Positions 34,085-47,014 are shown, numbered from the stretch's first letter. The stretch is DNA of 64,000 nucleotides from Capsaspora owczarzaki ATCC 30864 (GCF_000151315.2 NW_011887302.1:62001-126000), one strand, 5' to 3'. Notes: a model not told the origin generated them from the letters alone. Made by a program: numbers and translations.

Positions 34085-34643
34085 GGTTGTGTGTTTGTGT
34101 GTTGAAGTTGAAGTGCAAGTTGAAAACGCGCTCTTGTTTCAAATGTCTGACGTCAAGATTGGAAAAGAAAAAAAAATGATGAAACGTCAAAAAAATAATA
34201 ATGTAAAAATTCAATAGAAAAGTAAAAAAAAAAAAAAAAAATGGATTGAAACGATACAAAAATGGAAGCGAAATGCGTTGGCTTTAAAAATGAATGAAAA
34301 GCAATGCTGTAATCATGACGAAAAGTTAGGTAAACAACAAAACGAGCAAGTCATTCAAAGAAGAAGAAGAGCAACAAACAATGGGTGAATCGCAGCGCGC
34401 CACGTCAAAAGCGCAGAGAAGGAATTGGAAGGTCGCGGAACGACTGTACTGCAATGGAGAGCGAGGTTGTGTCATGACACTGGGGGAAAAAAAGTACAGC
34501 ATCACTCTGATGGGGCATGGATGAGTTGTATTACGCGTGCGCACAAGAACATCATGGGCGTTGCTTCATCGTATGGAAATCGCACAACAGAGGAACCATA
34601 GGCACAGGTGACCAAGCAGCTCGCCATCCATCATCATAACAAA
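34085..34643. other. Intergenic region upstream of the vWA gene
   Basis: Tandem - strand genes flank this 559-bp stretch. It contains A runs (34221-34241 and shorter ones), which are T runs on the coding strand, and no supportable gene. Confidence 0.5.
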
Positions 34644-35824
34644 TCAAAATGTCTGCAATCGCAGCAGGCTGGGTGATGGGTCGGCAATGGCGGCGGTCGG
34701 GTCGCAGGTGAACGACACGGTCAGCGCAAACCGAATGCCCTTGGTCACCTTGCGAATGTGGTGGGGATTCTCGGGCCCGGACGTAAACATCGACACTCGC
34801 CCTAGCCTGGGTTGGATGAGCGCGGAAGTCACCAAACCGCCGTCGTCATCGGACAAGGCTTGCTCGTGTTTGAGCGGAGTTCCGTCCTGCTCGGCAACAA
34901 ACGCAAACTCGCCGCCCTCAAAGTCGACACCAAAGTCGGAGAGATACAACAAGGATGTGTAAACAAACGAGCCATACGTCGTTCGGTCGACGTGGACGTG
35001 CCAGTACTCGTCGTTCAGCGTCGCCGCCGTCTTGGAGCCATCGATGCGGGAGAAGAACGTTGGCTTTGTCAGGAACAGCTGCTGCAACCCAAACTCCTTC
35101 ATGATGGCTGCGCGAATACGGTCCTTGATCTCGGTATACAAGGCAAGGTCTTGCCGCGGGAAGAGCTGCGCGCGACGCGGTGCAGTCAAGGATGCATACA
35201 CGTTCACAAACCGCGAGCCTTTCGACAAGGCGCCTGTATGCAGATCGAGAATCGTTGGCTACTCTCGCGGGGGGTGGTTCAAGGATCATGGTGAGCATGG
35301 CACAATGTTCCAATTGGCACAACAACTCTGCTTTTGAACTCGAAATGGTCGTCATCGCTTACTGCGCCTCCACCGCCTCCAAGGGCCATAACACGAGAAG
35401 CCATACTACGCAGTCGAATCGCCTCGTCGGCAGAGCACAGCTCGTCAGTGATGATTCGGGCGCACTTGGCGGGTGTGCAGCCCGGAACGGCTGGCTTGTA
35501 CTCGTCCACGCAGGCAACATTGTGCACGGTCCACGGCAATGCAATCGTAGACGATGCCAGCAATGTATCTGCACTCGGATCGCCCGCCACTGGCGCGTCT
35601 GTACGGTCTGAGCTGGCTGCGTTGGTGGACGACGCGAATCCGCTCTGCGCAGGCAATCCAGCCATCCAGGCGGCAGCAGCAACCGCGGCCGCAACCACAG
35701 CGAGAGCGACCACAGTCATCAGCCCTGGATGAGCACTTTGGGCACCTTGGGCTTGGGTCGGCGCAGGACGCTTGGCGGCATCGCTCGTCGCTCGTGCTGC
35801 AGCGGATTGAGATGCCCGCGCCAT
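34644..35824 (-). CDS. OGFOD3: OGFOD3-like 2-oxoglutarate/Fe(II) dioxygenase, type II membrane protein
   Basis: Exons 35824-35363 and 35258-34644 encode 358 residues. A short cytosolic head is followed by a signal-anchor helix (about 35-57, [19 protein letters not shown]), then an Ala/Ser-rich stem and a Cys-containing segment (CVDEYKPAVPGC). The C-terminal dioxygenase domain has the iron-binding HxD in WHVHVD (His243, Asp245). The distal His lies in NPHHIRKV (about 320-321) and the 2-oxoglutarate-binding Arg in GIRFALTVSF (about 330). TSLLYLSDFGVDFEGGEF strongly resembles animal OGFOD3, a poorly characterised prolyl-hydroxylase relative of the secretory pathway. The catalytic domain should face the ER/Golgi lumen. 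All metal ligands are present, so it is probably active. The substrate is unknown. Confidence 0.87.
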
Positions 35825-36043
35825 TTTCTGAGAACACTCGAAAAGGCGACTAATTCAAAAGAGCACACACACACACACAAACACGAGTGGGCTGAAAACT
35901 TGTGGTGTTCGATCTACATGTCAAAGAGGTGCCTTGAAGAAAATAAATCATTGCCATCGAACAAATCTCAAAAACGCAAACACTGCTCCAAACACCACAT
36001 CATGCATCACGCTGAAGGAGATCATCCCTTGAGAACACGACAA

Positions 36044-37832
36044 CTAGACGGTGTGCTGGAACTTGCGGCGTACGGTGAGCTCGACCAACCCGCCAAATCC
36101 GCCAATGTTGAGCGAGAAGGAAGCACCCAAGGAAACGGCCTTGAAATGCTGCTTGTAGAGCACCAACAGGCGCTCCAGCCGGTCAACCGATCGGCGGAGA
36201 CCCGAGTGGATGACTGGCGCGCTTAGTGGAGACGTTGCGGCTGCCATGACATCCGCTGCAACGGCACTAGGCGCAGCGTCAGTGGAAGCAGGCGATGTTG
36301 CTGCAGTCGAATCGTCGTCCGCAAGCAGATCAGCGTCCTCATCGACATCGTCCTGTGCATCGCTGGTCGCGCTGGCAGCGCCGGCAACCGAAGCAGCACC
36401 AGCAGGTGCCGGCGTAATTTGCGCGCGCGACTCGCTAATCTCGACCGACGTCTCCACCCAGAGGACCAAGAACGGGAAGGAAATTTCAACGCGAATTGTG
36501 CCGCTCCATCGCATTGACAAGAAGCGCAGCTGGGCGGCGGTCAGTGCAATCAGGAGCTGGCGCTGGACACGAGGCGCCTTTTTCGTCACATCAAAGCCGT
36601 CCGACGCACTGGTCGTCAGCCCGGCATCGGCAGCTGGCTGGGTGGTTGCAATCTTGGACTTTGAGCCGCCGAGACGCAGGCTAGCAAACTGCGCAAACAG
36701 CCCGGTGGTGGCTGTGGCGGCGGCGGGAGCAGTTGCGGCGACTGCAGCGGTTTCGGTGGCCTGCAGCTGTGCAACAGACAGCCCGCGGGCAGAGAACGCC
36801 TGAACAACAGACTCGACGCTCACAGAAAGGTCAATGGTGAACTTGACGTTAATGAACAGACCAGGCATCGGGACGAGAAAGTAAATCCTGCAGCCAACAT
36901 CGCCGTTGATTTTGAGCTGCTGCATGCACATGGATGTGGACTCGAGGCGATGAAGCGTGTCATTCACAGACTGGTTGAACCTGCGCACGAGCCTTCCGCG
37001 TCGTTTCGACGACCCTGCATCCGGATCGTCTTCGACAAGCTCGCTCAGCAACGACTCGTCCTGCTTGTTGGTCGCAGATGGATCGTCCATCGGCGTTGAT
37101 GCATTGGAAGACACAGAGATCCGGCCTTCCACGCTTCCAATTTCAATCTCAGCCCAAAGTGTAAGGTTGAAGATTGGCGAGGTGACGGCTGCAGACACCT
37201 TGGCCTTGCCTTTCCACGAGAGCTGCTCCAGTTTGCCCCGAACGGAGCGCGTCGACGCAGCCAGGCGCGTCTCCACCGCAGAAGTTACCGTGTCTCGCTC
37301 TTGTTTCTGCGTGCATTCAAGTAAGAGACCAACCCGAAAAACAAAAACCACCCAAAAAACGAACAATCTGAGCCAAGATTCATCCAAATAAAGGCAATTC
37401 AATCGTTTGACATGGTTGGTTTTGTGTTTGTGTGTTCTTCCAAACCAAACTCCCACCAAACAGCTCACAGTGCCATTCGAGCCCAAATTGCTCGGCTCCA
37501 AGCCACTCCCACAGCTGAATGCCATTCAGCCATCATGATGATCAGCTCGTCGGCGTGTCGTTCCAATTTGTCGGAAGAGCGTCACCAGTCGTACTCGCTC
37601 GCTCGCTCTCCGTTCATCTGTCCGCCTCGCTCGTACTGCTGGGCTTCGAACTCACATCCTTTTGCAGGTCTTCCTTGGTCTTGGTGGCGTCCTCGCCAGA
37701 CTTGTTGCGTCGGAAGCGTGAAAACAGCTGATCGGAGCTGTGGGTAAAAGCAGAAGCCGAGAGCGGGCGAAACCAGCGACCGGAGCCGAAGAAACCAAAA
37801 GGAAGAGGGCAAGCGACAGAGTGAGTTCGCAT
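36044..37832 (-). CDS. Unrecognised protein
   Basis: Two exons (37832-37656 and 37306-36044) join in frame to give about 479 residues. An in-frame ATG at 37925 could extend the start, and the first 45 residues are doubtful. After a basic segment (LFSRFRRNKSGED) and a charged helix (TKEDLQKDKQERD) comes a beta-rich stretch (SPIFNLTLWAEIEIGSVEG). A Ser/Asp-rich linker, a second beta-rich block (FLVPMPGLFINVKFTIDLSV), Ala/Thr-rich spacers and a third block (WSGTIRVEISFPFLVLWVE) follow. Repeated amphipathic beta strands suggest a lipid-binding or sandwich fold, but I recognise no family. No signal peptide or transmembrane helix is convincing. The gene lies in tandem with its - strand neighbours. 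Confidence 0.6.
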
Positions 37833-38228
37833 TGAATGAAAGCAGTGAGCACGATGCGATGAGGCGGGTGGGGAGGAAGGGCGACGAGGTTCACGAATTG
37901 AATCATCACAACAAACCTCATCCAAAAGGTCAGGTGTGAAATGCAGAGTAAAGAGTGGAGCTCAGAATATAAATACAGTACACAATGACTATAAATACAT
38001 GCATAGTGCAAAAATGTAGAGGCGCGTGTTGAGTGTGTGGTTGTCATTTTTTGCTGGTGGAAACGAAACTTTGCGGCAATCTCAAACAGGGTGTTGTTCT
38101 TATTCAACAATAGAACAAACTTAAGCGACAAAATCAACCAAGCGCAATACAAACATACTGTACATGTACAGGAGGCGCGAACAAAACAAAAGCACCTCAA
38201 CGAGTTCTCAACGAAAACCAAGAAAATA

Positions 38229-40500
38229 TTATTCCTGGATGGATTCTAATCTTTCACTGGATGCTGAGGCTGAATGGATGGCTTCTAATGGTAGTCCGCC
38301 TTGGACGGAATCACGCGCATGGTCCTCAACGCCGACTCCCGCGTTGTCGGAGGGAGCAGCCGTCGTCGTCAGCGGTGATTCAATCATCCCAAACTTGGTC
38401 AGGCTTTCCGTGCTGCGATCCATCGCTTTGCCCTTGTTGGGTTTCCGTGCAGCGTCGTTCAAGCTCGTGGTGTGCCTGGGTAAGTCTGCAAACTTGCTGC
38501 CAGAGGAGCGGAAGGACTGGAAGGGCCGAGAAATCCGCGCAATAATGGACTTTGGACGGGCAGGAGGAGCCAAATCGGCTTCGCGGAAGCTCGCGCGGGC
38601 CTTGGGGTTTTCGTCAGCGGCAATCGCGTCAAACGCAAGTGAGACGTGCTTTGCTGGTTTACTGCTCGGTTGCCGGACCATCGGTTGCAAATTGACCGCA
38701 TCAGCATCGCCAGTCGGCTCGTTTGCCGCCTCGTCTGTCGGTCGGATTTGCACAACCTCGAGCCCTTCGCCCGGGCTCGCCTCGCTCTGCTGCTGCTGCT
38801 GCTGCTGCTGTTGCTCTTCCAAAGCGGCCGCACGATTCGCTTGCTCAATAACGGACTTGCGCGTGCTGTGGCGGGCTGCCGTGTTCTTCCGCTCGACCGC
38901 AGCATCTCCTGCATTCTCGTCGGATGCGAAAAACGAGCTAAACCGATTCATCGCCTTCGGTACGCGGTAGAAGGTGTAGCGACGCGGCGGTGGCGCGGGC
39001 TGAGCGCCAACCCAGTCCTCTTTCGTGACGCGGTACAGGGACAGGGCAACGAGAATGGCCATCAAATTGCCCGCGTCATACACGAGGAACTGAAAGACGA
39101 TTTCGGCGGTGATGGTGGGCGGGGATTGCCGAGGATAATCGATATTTGTGTGGTAGGTGGCGTACAGACTGAAGAGGATGCCGCCAATGGACACGAGCTC
39201 GGCGCACGTCAAAAGAAACAGTCGAATGACGAGCTTGCGCATGGCCTTGATTCTTTTGCTTTCGACGGCCATTTCTTCAGCAGTGTCAAGCTTGAAGGAA
39301 GTGTTCGAGTCGCTGCGCGTCGCGCGCGCATGCTCGCGAGCGCGTGCACCCAAGGCACGGGGCACTGCTGCTGCGGGCTCCGAGGCACTCGACGCCGAAG
39401 CCCCTCCAATCGAATCCATCGAGGGGGTGTGCAACAAGCCTGCGGATTCAGACCCGGATTGAAAGAAGGCCGTGGGTTGCATTGGTGTGCCGGGCTCTGA
39501 CAGCATGAGACCCGTGGTCGACGGAGTTTGAGACAGTGGGCGCCCCTCCGCAGCAGCAGCAGTGTCGTTGCTGCCAGCCGAAGGTGACTCGCTTGCCGCC
39601 GAGCTGGTGCTGTCGCCAGTGTCGATGCGGTGCCGATTCAACGACTTGGAGCTAAACGTTCGCAGCGTCGTTCGCCAGATATTCTCAGTGCTGGTCGATC
39701 GCTTCATTGTAGATCGCTGAGCTGCGGAGGCCACTGCCTCTGCATACCGCGCTTCTGATTCCCGCAGCAGATACAGCACCATGGTGCCGTACAGCATACC
39801 AAGCACCGCCCACACCAGAACGAGTGCCACGGTGCCTGCGGCCTTTGCAATGAAAAAGCTCGGGTACGGGCCCAGCACGCATGCCAAGACGCCGAGCGCA
39901 GGAAACGCCAGCCATGCAAGAAAGTGTGAGAGACCCAGCAAGACGTGCCACCCGTGGCGCCGTCTCCGTGTCAGGGTTGCCTTGTGAATGTAGTCAATCC
40001 AGGATTGAACGAGCGAGAATCTGCAGCAGTGGAATGGAATTAGTCAGAGGCAAGGATCAAAAACACAGAGCGACAGAGAAAGAACAGGGAAAAGACAGAG
40101 GGAGGGGGGCGTGAGCGCTCGTGCTGATTGGCAACTCGTGGCAAAACTTTGGGGGTTCTTCTTACGCCATGGACAAGCTCAGAGCGGAGCAATAGTCGGT
40201 CAGCAACGAGTGGACCAGGAATGGAATGCGATTCGACCACGAATACAAGTCAGTCGTCCTCGCGAGAAGACACAGGGCCATCAGCGTCGAGTGGTAGATG
40301 GCCTGATGCTGAAGGCTCTTGAAGGAGAAGCCCTTGCATCGCAACACTGACACGAGTTGGAAGATTGAGTATGCCGCAAAAATCAGGGCAGTGCCGCCCA
40401 GTACCCCCTGAGGTGCGTAGTAGTGCGCCCCGAGGTCTTCGGCGATGGTTTGTGTGCAATTGAGCGACAATGCGAACGGAAATTCGCAAAGCTCGGCCAT
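38229..40500 (-). CDS. Seven-transmembrane protein, TOM1/GPR137-like
   Basis: Exons 40500-40166 and 40020-38229 encode about 708 residues. Seven hydrophobic helices can be read. The first three are in exon 1 and its junction (VLGGTALIFAAYSIFQLV, AIYHSTLMALCLLARTTDL, YCSALSLSMAFSLVQSWIDY). The fourth and fifth are HFLAWLAFPALGVLACVL and VALVLVWAVLGMLYGTMV. The last two (LVIRLFLLTCAELVSIGGIL, FLVYDAGNLMAILVALSLY) come after a cytosolic loop of about 170 Ser-rich residues. The C-terminal tail is long (about 230 residues), with a polyglutamine run and many Ser. The LCLLARTTDLYS segment and the short N-terminus recall plant TOM1/THH1 and animal GPR137 proteins, which act at endolysosomal membranes. 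I cannot exclude another orphan 7TM family. There is no signal peptide. Confidence 0.75.
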
Positions 40501-41315
40501 TCTGGGTGGAAGGACGTCGCGTTCCTGTGCTTTTGTTTCGCCTTGTTACGCGCTTTTTTTTTCTGTTCCAAACAAACAAACAAACAAACAAACAAACAAA
40601 CAAACAAACAAACAAACAAGCATGCGTTGCGCTGTGAGCCACTAACCATCCACTTTTCACACCAGCATGCATCCTATTTCGTAGTGAGCGTTGAACTACA
40701 ACGACGACCGCGCCCCCGCCCCCCCCCCAATTCAATCCCCGCTTCAAACACGTTTTCGTTGAGCATGTTGCTTGTTTGGGTTTTGACTGTTAAGGTGATG
40801 ATTGGAATCTTCCGGTTGTTTTCAAACAAGTACAAAAAATTCGACTTAATCGTGATCAACCAACGGTGATATTGATATTATTGATTGTTCAACTGTTTCG
40901 TTTGGTTGCTTCCATCGGCATCGCTTTCTGCTTGCGCTTCATGCAAAAACCACAGACATCACGTTTGTGGCTTGCTTTCGTCAACCCACATCAGTCGACA
41001 CAACGCGACTGAGCTTGACCTGACCCCACTTTCTGAAAGGAGCCAACCTCCATCGGCAGTTTTTCAAACTCGCTCTCTCTCTCTCTCTCTCGCTCGCTCT
41101 CGTTCTTCACCCACACTTCAGTGCTGCTCGCTCGAGTGCAAACGCGTCCATAGCTTTGGATTTCCTCATCCGACATCATTTGTCCCCCTGCTTCTTGTGG
41201 TTTTGTCTTGTTTTGATGACTCGCTCTCTTTCAAAGCAGCATCGTCGCGAGTCGCTCTCGTTGTTCGCTTTTTCAAATCCACAACTCTCCGTCCTCATCC
41301 AACCCCGGCCAATCC
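40501..41315. other. Intergenic region left of the assembly gap
   Basis: This stretch holds the probable 5' flank of the 7TM gene, a CAAA repeat at 40569-40619, a C run near 40720-40729 and a CT run at 41072-41090. No gene is supported. Confidence 0.5.
40569..40619. repeat. (CAAA)n tetranucleotide microsatellite
   Basis: About 13 CAAA units lie 70 bp upstream of the 7TM gene start; they read TTTG on that gene's strand. Confidence 0.95.
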
Positions 41316-41415
41316 NNNNNNNNNNNNNNNNNNNNNNNNNNNNNNNNNNNNNNNNNNNNNNNNNNNNNNNNNNNNNNNNNNNNNNNNNNNNNNNNNNNNN
41401 NNNNNNNNNNNNNNN
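41316..41415. other. Assembly gap of 100 N
   Basis: Exactly 100 undetermined bases form a conventional scaffold gap of unknown true length. Apparent open frames across it are artefacts. Confidence 0.99.
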
Positions 41416-42035
41416 TCGTCGTTGTTGAGGCTTTCCTTGTTTCGATGTTGCATCACAAAGCGCGGGAGATTTTGTGCTATTTTCAAACTGTAAACAAACT
41501 CAAAACTACTAATAACGAAGTACAAAAAGCCGTTCTGCTGCTGACCTGACTTGGTTTTGTCACAATAGACGAGTGAAGTCAAGTGAATAAAGTGAAAAAA
41601 GTGAACGAGAATCGAGTTTGGACGTGCAACTGGGTCATCAATCGAGCGACTTGTTAGTGCAGCAATGGGATTTCAGCCACTTTCGCTTTGGATGGAGGAT
41701 TTTGATGACCGACGGCATGGTGCAGGTCACCAGTCCCAGTGTTCGATGCTGCATTGATGTGCTCTGTTCATCAATTTCAATCTACTGTCTGGATTTGAAA
41801 CCTGCGGGAAGTAATGGAGTGGATTTGAATGCAAATCCAACGACAAACTCGCGCGCGCGCGCGCATCTCGTCTACCTCGCGTTTTCCTGAAGGGTCTCTC
41901 GTGTCATTGTTCAATAATTCGCTCAATAGTGCTTGTTCCACAAATTCTCAGCATCAACCGAAATCTGAGCAGCTCAGTCCCATTCTCTCTCTCTCTCTCT
42001 CTGTCTTTTGTCTTCTTCTTGAACTCGGAGGTGTG
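41416..42035. other. Intergenic region right of the assembly gap
   Basis: No gene is seen. A CG run (41849-41861) and a CT run (41983-42001) lie close to the TMEM63 start codon, the latter within its probable 5' UTR. Confidence 0.5.
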
Positions 42036-45000
42036 ATGTCGTCCAACTCGACCACGACGTCGTCCTCCAGCGACGACCTCGGCGTGTCGCTGGTCCTCAC
42101 GACAGCGTATCTCGTTGGCTTTGTCACTGCCTTTGCAATCCTGCGCAACGTTTGGAGCAACTTTTACGCGCCACGCTCGCGAACCGACAAGTGAGTGTTG
42201 GCTTGGGATTGAAGGATTGATGATGGATTGGGTTATTGGGGTGAATCAGCTCGCTCGGTTGATTTCCATTGGGATTTCCATTGAAGCAAGATGTTGCAAT
42301 GGGCGTGTGGTTGGGTTGTTGAGAGTGAGAGAGTGAGAGTGATAGGGAGAGTGGTTGACTCACCAGTGCCCAATGGCGCGGACACTGCCAAAAGGGCGGT
42401 GGACAGGACGTGTGAACAAGTCCAAGCGCGACGCGAGGCCTTCTGGTGCTTCAATCAGTCTCTGATTTCGAGCTCACAAGGGATGAGAATGAGTGAGAAT
42501 GAGTGAGAATGAGTGAGTGAATCGGGAGAGTGAGTGAATAGGGAGAGCGACGTGGTAAAGCGTGCGTGTGTCGGCTGCGGGGGTAGGAAGAAGCGCCATC
42601 GCACCCCCACAGTCCTCAGCATTGCACCGCTCCTCGACACCACTTCCATCGACAAGGGAGAACACGCCATGACCAAGCCCCAAAAAGCCCAAGCCGCTCT
42701 CATGGGGGAGGGAGGGGGCGGCAAGTGCTTCCCGGGGTCTGCTGAAACTATTTGGCCATCGAGCGCGTCCGTCAACAGTGCACCAGAAAACGAGCAAGCG
42801 AGATTGCGGGTTGAGATCGGGAAGCACTGCTCTGGCATGTCGACCCTGCCGAGAGGGCTGGGTGGGCGAGGGCTTGGTGCGAGAGGGCGGTCCATCTGTT
42901 CAACGCTCTATGACGCAGTAGCTCTCACATCTGCGAGAGAATCCAAGCCCCGGAAAATCACTCGTCATCTCTCTCAAATGATGCTGATTGAGTTATGGAT
43001 TTGATGGTGGCATTGTGAGGGGGCTGGGAGGGGGTGGATCGCAGGTGGGAACAATCGATCTCGCTCAGAGATCCTGGGCGTGGTGACCCTCAGATGACAT
43101 GCACACGGCTCAACCAAACCATGATCAGACGGTAACAAATTAACTAACACCTCGTTTTGCACTCTGCAACTCCTTTTTTTTTTTGCTTAGACCGGAGGCG
43201 CCGCCAAAGTTGCCGCCTGGGCACTTTCGATGGTTTTGGAAGGTCGTGCAGATCACCGACGACCAGATCTTTGCATCTGCAGGCTTGGATGCACTCATGT
43301 ATGTGCGATTCATGCGCATGGTCCTCAAGCTATTCATTTTCATGACGCCGTACTCGATCGGCATCTTGCTCCCAATCAACAAGACGGGAAGCAACGAGCT
43401 GACAACATTCGAGCGATTCACCATGTCCAACATCCCAGACCGAAGCGGCTACCTTGCTGCACATCTCGTCGGAACGTACCTCTTCACCTTCCTGACGCTG
43501 TGGCTCATGCTGCGCGAGTACAAGGCGGTATGCAAGAGAAGAACGATGGCTTGTGTTATTGTTGCCGACGCTCATCCCCACTCGTGTTGATGAACTTTTG
43601 GTGTTTTCGAATTCTGCAGTTTATCACGGTGCGGCAGCGCTACCTTTTGCAGCACCATGTTCATCACTACAGCATCATGGTGCGCGAAATTCCAAAGGAC
43701 TTTCGAAACGACGTCAAGCTCAAGGAATTCTTTGAAGACATCTTCCCCGGCGAAGTGATGAAGTGCGTTGCAGCACCTTCTTTGGTTGCAGCCGCACAGT
43801 ATTGAATTGCGAGAGGTGGCGAGGGTAGTAACCGCGCGCTCACGGTGTTCGTGTACTTTGTTGTGCTTGTTTTGCCGTGGACTTTTTTGTGATCCCCACC
43901 CGAAACATAGCGCTTACATGGGAAGGCAACTGATCAAGCTCACCCAAGCAATGGAAAAGCACAAGGACTATGTCGAGCAGCTCGAAAAAGCGCGGGCTAA
44001 AATGGAAAACGACGTGCCCGAGCATAGGCGCCCGACAAAGCACAAGAGCCTCTGCTGTGGCGCCAAGTACGACGTCATTGACAGGCTAGAGGCGCGTTGT
44101 CGCAAGTGGAGCGAGCGCGTCCAATCACTGCAAGGCAAAACGCACAAGCGTGGCGTCAATGGTTTTGTGACATTCCGGTCAAAGTTCCATGCCGCTGTTG
44201 CCGCGCAAGGACTCATCATCCGTGACCCCAACGCCTTCATCACCGAGCCTGCGCCCGAACCGCGCGACGTGTACTGGCGCGGCATGCGCCTGCGCGACAA
44301 CGAACGATTCCCACGTCTGTTGCTTTCGTACGCTATGATGTTTGGCCTGACGTTCTTCTGGACCATTCCCATCACGTTCGTCTCGTCCTTGACAACACTG
44401 GACAGTCTGTCGGAGACCTTCCCCTTTCTTGACGGCATCAAAACCTTGCCATCGTGGATCTCTAGCGCCATCCAGGGTTTCCTTCCTGCCATCATTTTGA
44501 GTATCTTCATGAGTCTCGTGCCAACAATCATTCGAAGTACGTGCATGGCGCCGTCTCGTGGACACGATTTTTTTCGCTGCTTTGTGAGCAGTGATTTGTT
44601 GTTCGGTTTTGGATTTGTTGTTTCAATGTTTGTGTCGGTGCGTTCGTCCATTCGTTCGTTCGTTCGTTTTCGACTCGCTGACCCAATCTTTCGCTTGCCT
44701 TTGCTTTTTGGAACAAACAGTCATTGTCATGGTCGGCGGTGTCACATCGATGAGCCAGGTCGTGCGCCTCACCATCACGCGGTACTATTTCTTCCAGGTC
44801 ATCAACGTGTTCCTGGTCTTCACCCTGTCCGGTGCCGTCCTCACGCAGCTCAATGACATTATTGACGACCCGCTGTCCATTGCCTCCTTGCTCGCTTCGA
44901 GCGTTCCTCGTCAGTCCCTCTTCTTTATCAACTACCTGCTTGCTGACGGCGTGATTGGTTATGCCACCGCCCTTTTCCGCCCAGTCCCGCTCATCCTCTG

Positions 45001-47014
45001 GTTGCTCAAGCGCAAGTTGTTCCGCATGGACCCGGAAATTGAGGACGCTATGGACTACGACGAGCTGTACCCTGGAATGCTCTTGTACGTGCTGGTCGTG
45101 CTGGTTTTCTGCACCATCTCGCCTCTGGTAGTGCTGTTTGGAATCTGCGTCTTCTGGCTGGGCCTGTTTGTCAGCAAGTACTCGGTCATGTACGTCAACT
45201 CGAGGCGGTTTGAAACGGGTGGCAGCTTCTTCCCCGTGGTTTTCAATCGCATGGCGACGTGCTTGACCGTCTACCAGCTGACCATGGTGGGTCTGTTCAG
45301 TCTCAAAGAGTCTCCTGGTCCCGCCGTGGCCATGATCCCTTTGATCATTCTTTCCTTCATCTTTTACGTGTGGGTCAACGACACGTATCACTACCCGGCC
45401 CGAAACATCCCTCTTCGTCTTGCTGCAAAGGAGACGATTGACACGCTGGAGGACACCGACATGGTTGTTCAGACGGCGGCCATGACGTTTGGCTTTATGA
45501 AAAAGGCCGGCAGCAAAATCTCCAACACCATCCCCGGCAGAGGTCTGTTGTCGCGCCAGGGCACGAAGCGTATGAGCCCCATCGTGTCGACGAATGCGAG
45601 TTCCGAGCAGCTGTCCGGTCTGGACTCGGAAGCGACGGAGGAGCAAACGGCGACGACCGAAAATTCGTCACAGGCCCTTTCGCAGCAGGTGCCTCCCAAG
45701 CCCGCCCGCGAAGGCAGCATGTTGAAGAGCCTTTTCAAATCTAGGACCAAGCCCAGCTCGCCATCGCACAGCGTGACGTTTTCAGCAACGACAAGTTCGT
45801 CGGATGCAGCCGTTCCGGCCTCGGCAGACGCCCTCCCCGACGAAACCTCTCCCACCACCTCAGAAGCATCCTCTGCCAGAGCGTCGCTCGCCTCGAACGA
45901 CTCGGTCTCGTCGGCGGCCGGTATTGCCCCTCTTGATCCGCCTGCTCGTCGCCCGTCCCTTCGCGAAGCCCCTTGCACAGAGCACAGCATTCCCAACTGC
46001 AAGCATGACATGTGCATTCGCCTCTCGCCACAGGACTTGACGTATGCGTACCTGCAACCAGAGCTCCGAACAGATGTGGGCAAACCTTACGAGCAGCGGG
46101 TGCAAACCGACCCGGTTTTTGCCGTCAAGCGCGGCCATTCGACAATCGGATTGCTTGCTCTCCAGATGGAGGCGGCTGCGCGTTCGCCAAAGGCCAACAC
46201 AGACGATGCCCTATCGGCCCTCGCCGAGGCAGAGCGCCTCAAAGCCCTGAGCACCTCGACGTCGACGGGTCGCAAATCGTCCTTGGCAGGTGGCGCAGTG
46301 CCTCCTCGTCAGGTGAGCATGGACGACGCATCCGGTGTGGCGCTCGAGGAAGGCGTACTCCGCCAGCGAGCGAGCTCGTCCGCGACTGCCGGTGCTGAAT
46401 CGGACTTCTCGGACGATTCAGATGCGGACGACAAGGCTGCCGACAACTCGACCGACGACGATGACGACTGGAGCAGCTCCAATTCGAGCACAAGCGACCT
46501 GGACGTGGACGATTTTGCAGAAGACCCCGAGCGCGAGCATGCCAAAGCCAAGCAGCGTAAACAACGCCGCATGTTGCGGCAAGCCCAGCGCGCGCGCGAG
46601 CGTCCGATGAAGAAGATGGAGCGCGTCGAGAAGCCTCTGAAAAAGATGCAACGCGAAAAGTCCGTGGGCGAAAAGATTATGCACGTGCTGTGCTGTCGCC
46701 ACGATGATGCGGAAGAGGAACAGGCGCCACCTCCGGCGCGGCCTTCAACCTCCTCGACCATCGAAGGGGATCAGCCCGACCACGACAGTCGCAGCAGCAG
46801 CATCGACGATGATGCTGGTCACGCAGATTCAGGCAATGTCGACGACCCTTCCAGGGCCTCGTCTCCTGGCTTGACCATGCAAATGTCCTCACGGTTGCCC
46901 TCGCAATCGCCAGCGCGGTCGACGTCCTCGTTGCGGCCACAGCCAGAGTCCTCCGACACGGTTCAACAGCAGCAGCCCACTTCCTCGCAAATAGACGAGT
47001 CCGAGTATGTTTAA
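42036..47014 (+). CDS. TMEM63: CSC1/TMEM63/OSCA mechanosensitive cation channel
   Basis: Six exons (42036-42190, 43191-43527, 43620-43762, 43911-44536 and 44721-47014, with the 1-kb first intron between the first two) encode about 1184 residues; the exon count is five coding blocks as listed. The first helix (LVLTTAYLVGFVTAFAIL) and the DALMYVRFMRM motif form the N-terminal membrane part. A cytosolic domain follows (REIPKDFRNDVKLKEFF, HKRGVNGFVTFRSKFHA). The channel core then has many helices, including IPITFVSSLTTLDSL and RYYFFQVINVFLVFTLSG. The YWV-type ending is preceded by WVNDTYHYPARNIPL. These are hallmarks of the osmotically gated Ca2+-permeable channels of plants (OSCA) and animals (TMEM63). 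The C-terminal tail is unusually long, about 520 residues, rich in Ser/Asp/Glu and Arg/Lys. It has a CxCxH-like cluster (VLCCRHDD) and is predicted disordered. Confidence 0.93.
42483..42541. repeat. GAGAATGAGT-type tandem repeat in the TMEM63 first intron
   Basis: Three copies of a GAATGAGTGA-like 10-bp unit followed by degenerate GAGTGA units. It lies in the 1-kb first intron (42191-43190), which otherwise shows no gene. Confidence 0.85.

Noticed and set aside
40885-41493. Open frames crossing the N gap
   Set aside because: They pass through 100 unknown bases translated as X and have CT-rich low-complexity ends.
42191-43190. Possible gene nested in the TMEM63 first intron
   Set aside because: Frames on both strands are Pro/Ser or His/Ser-rich and come from GAGTGA repeats; no domain.
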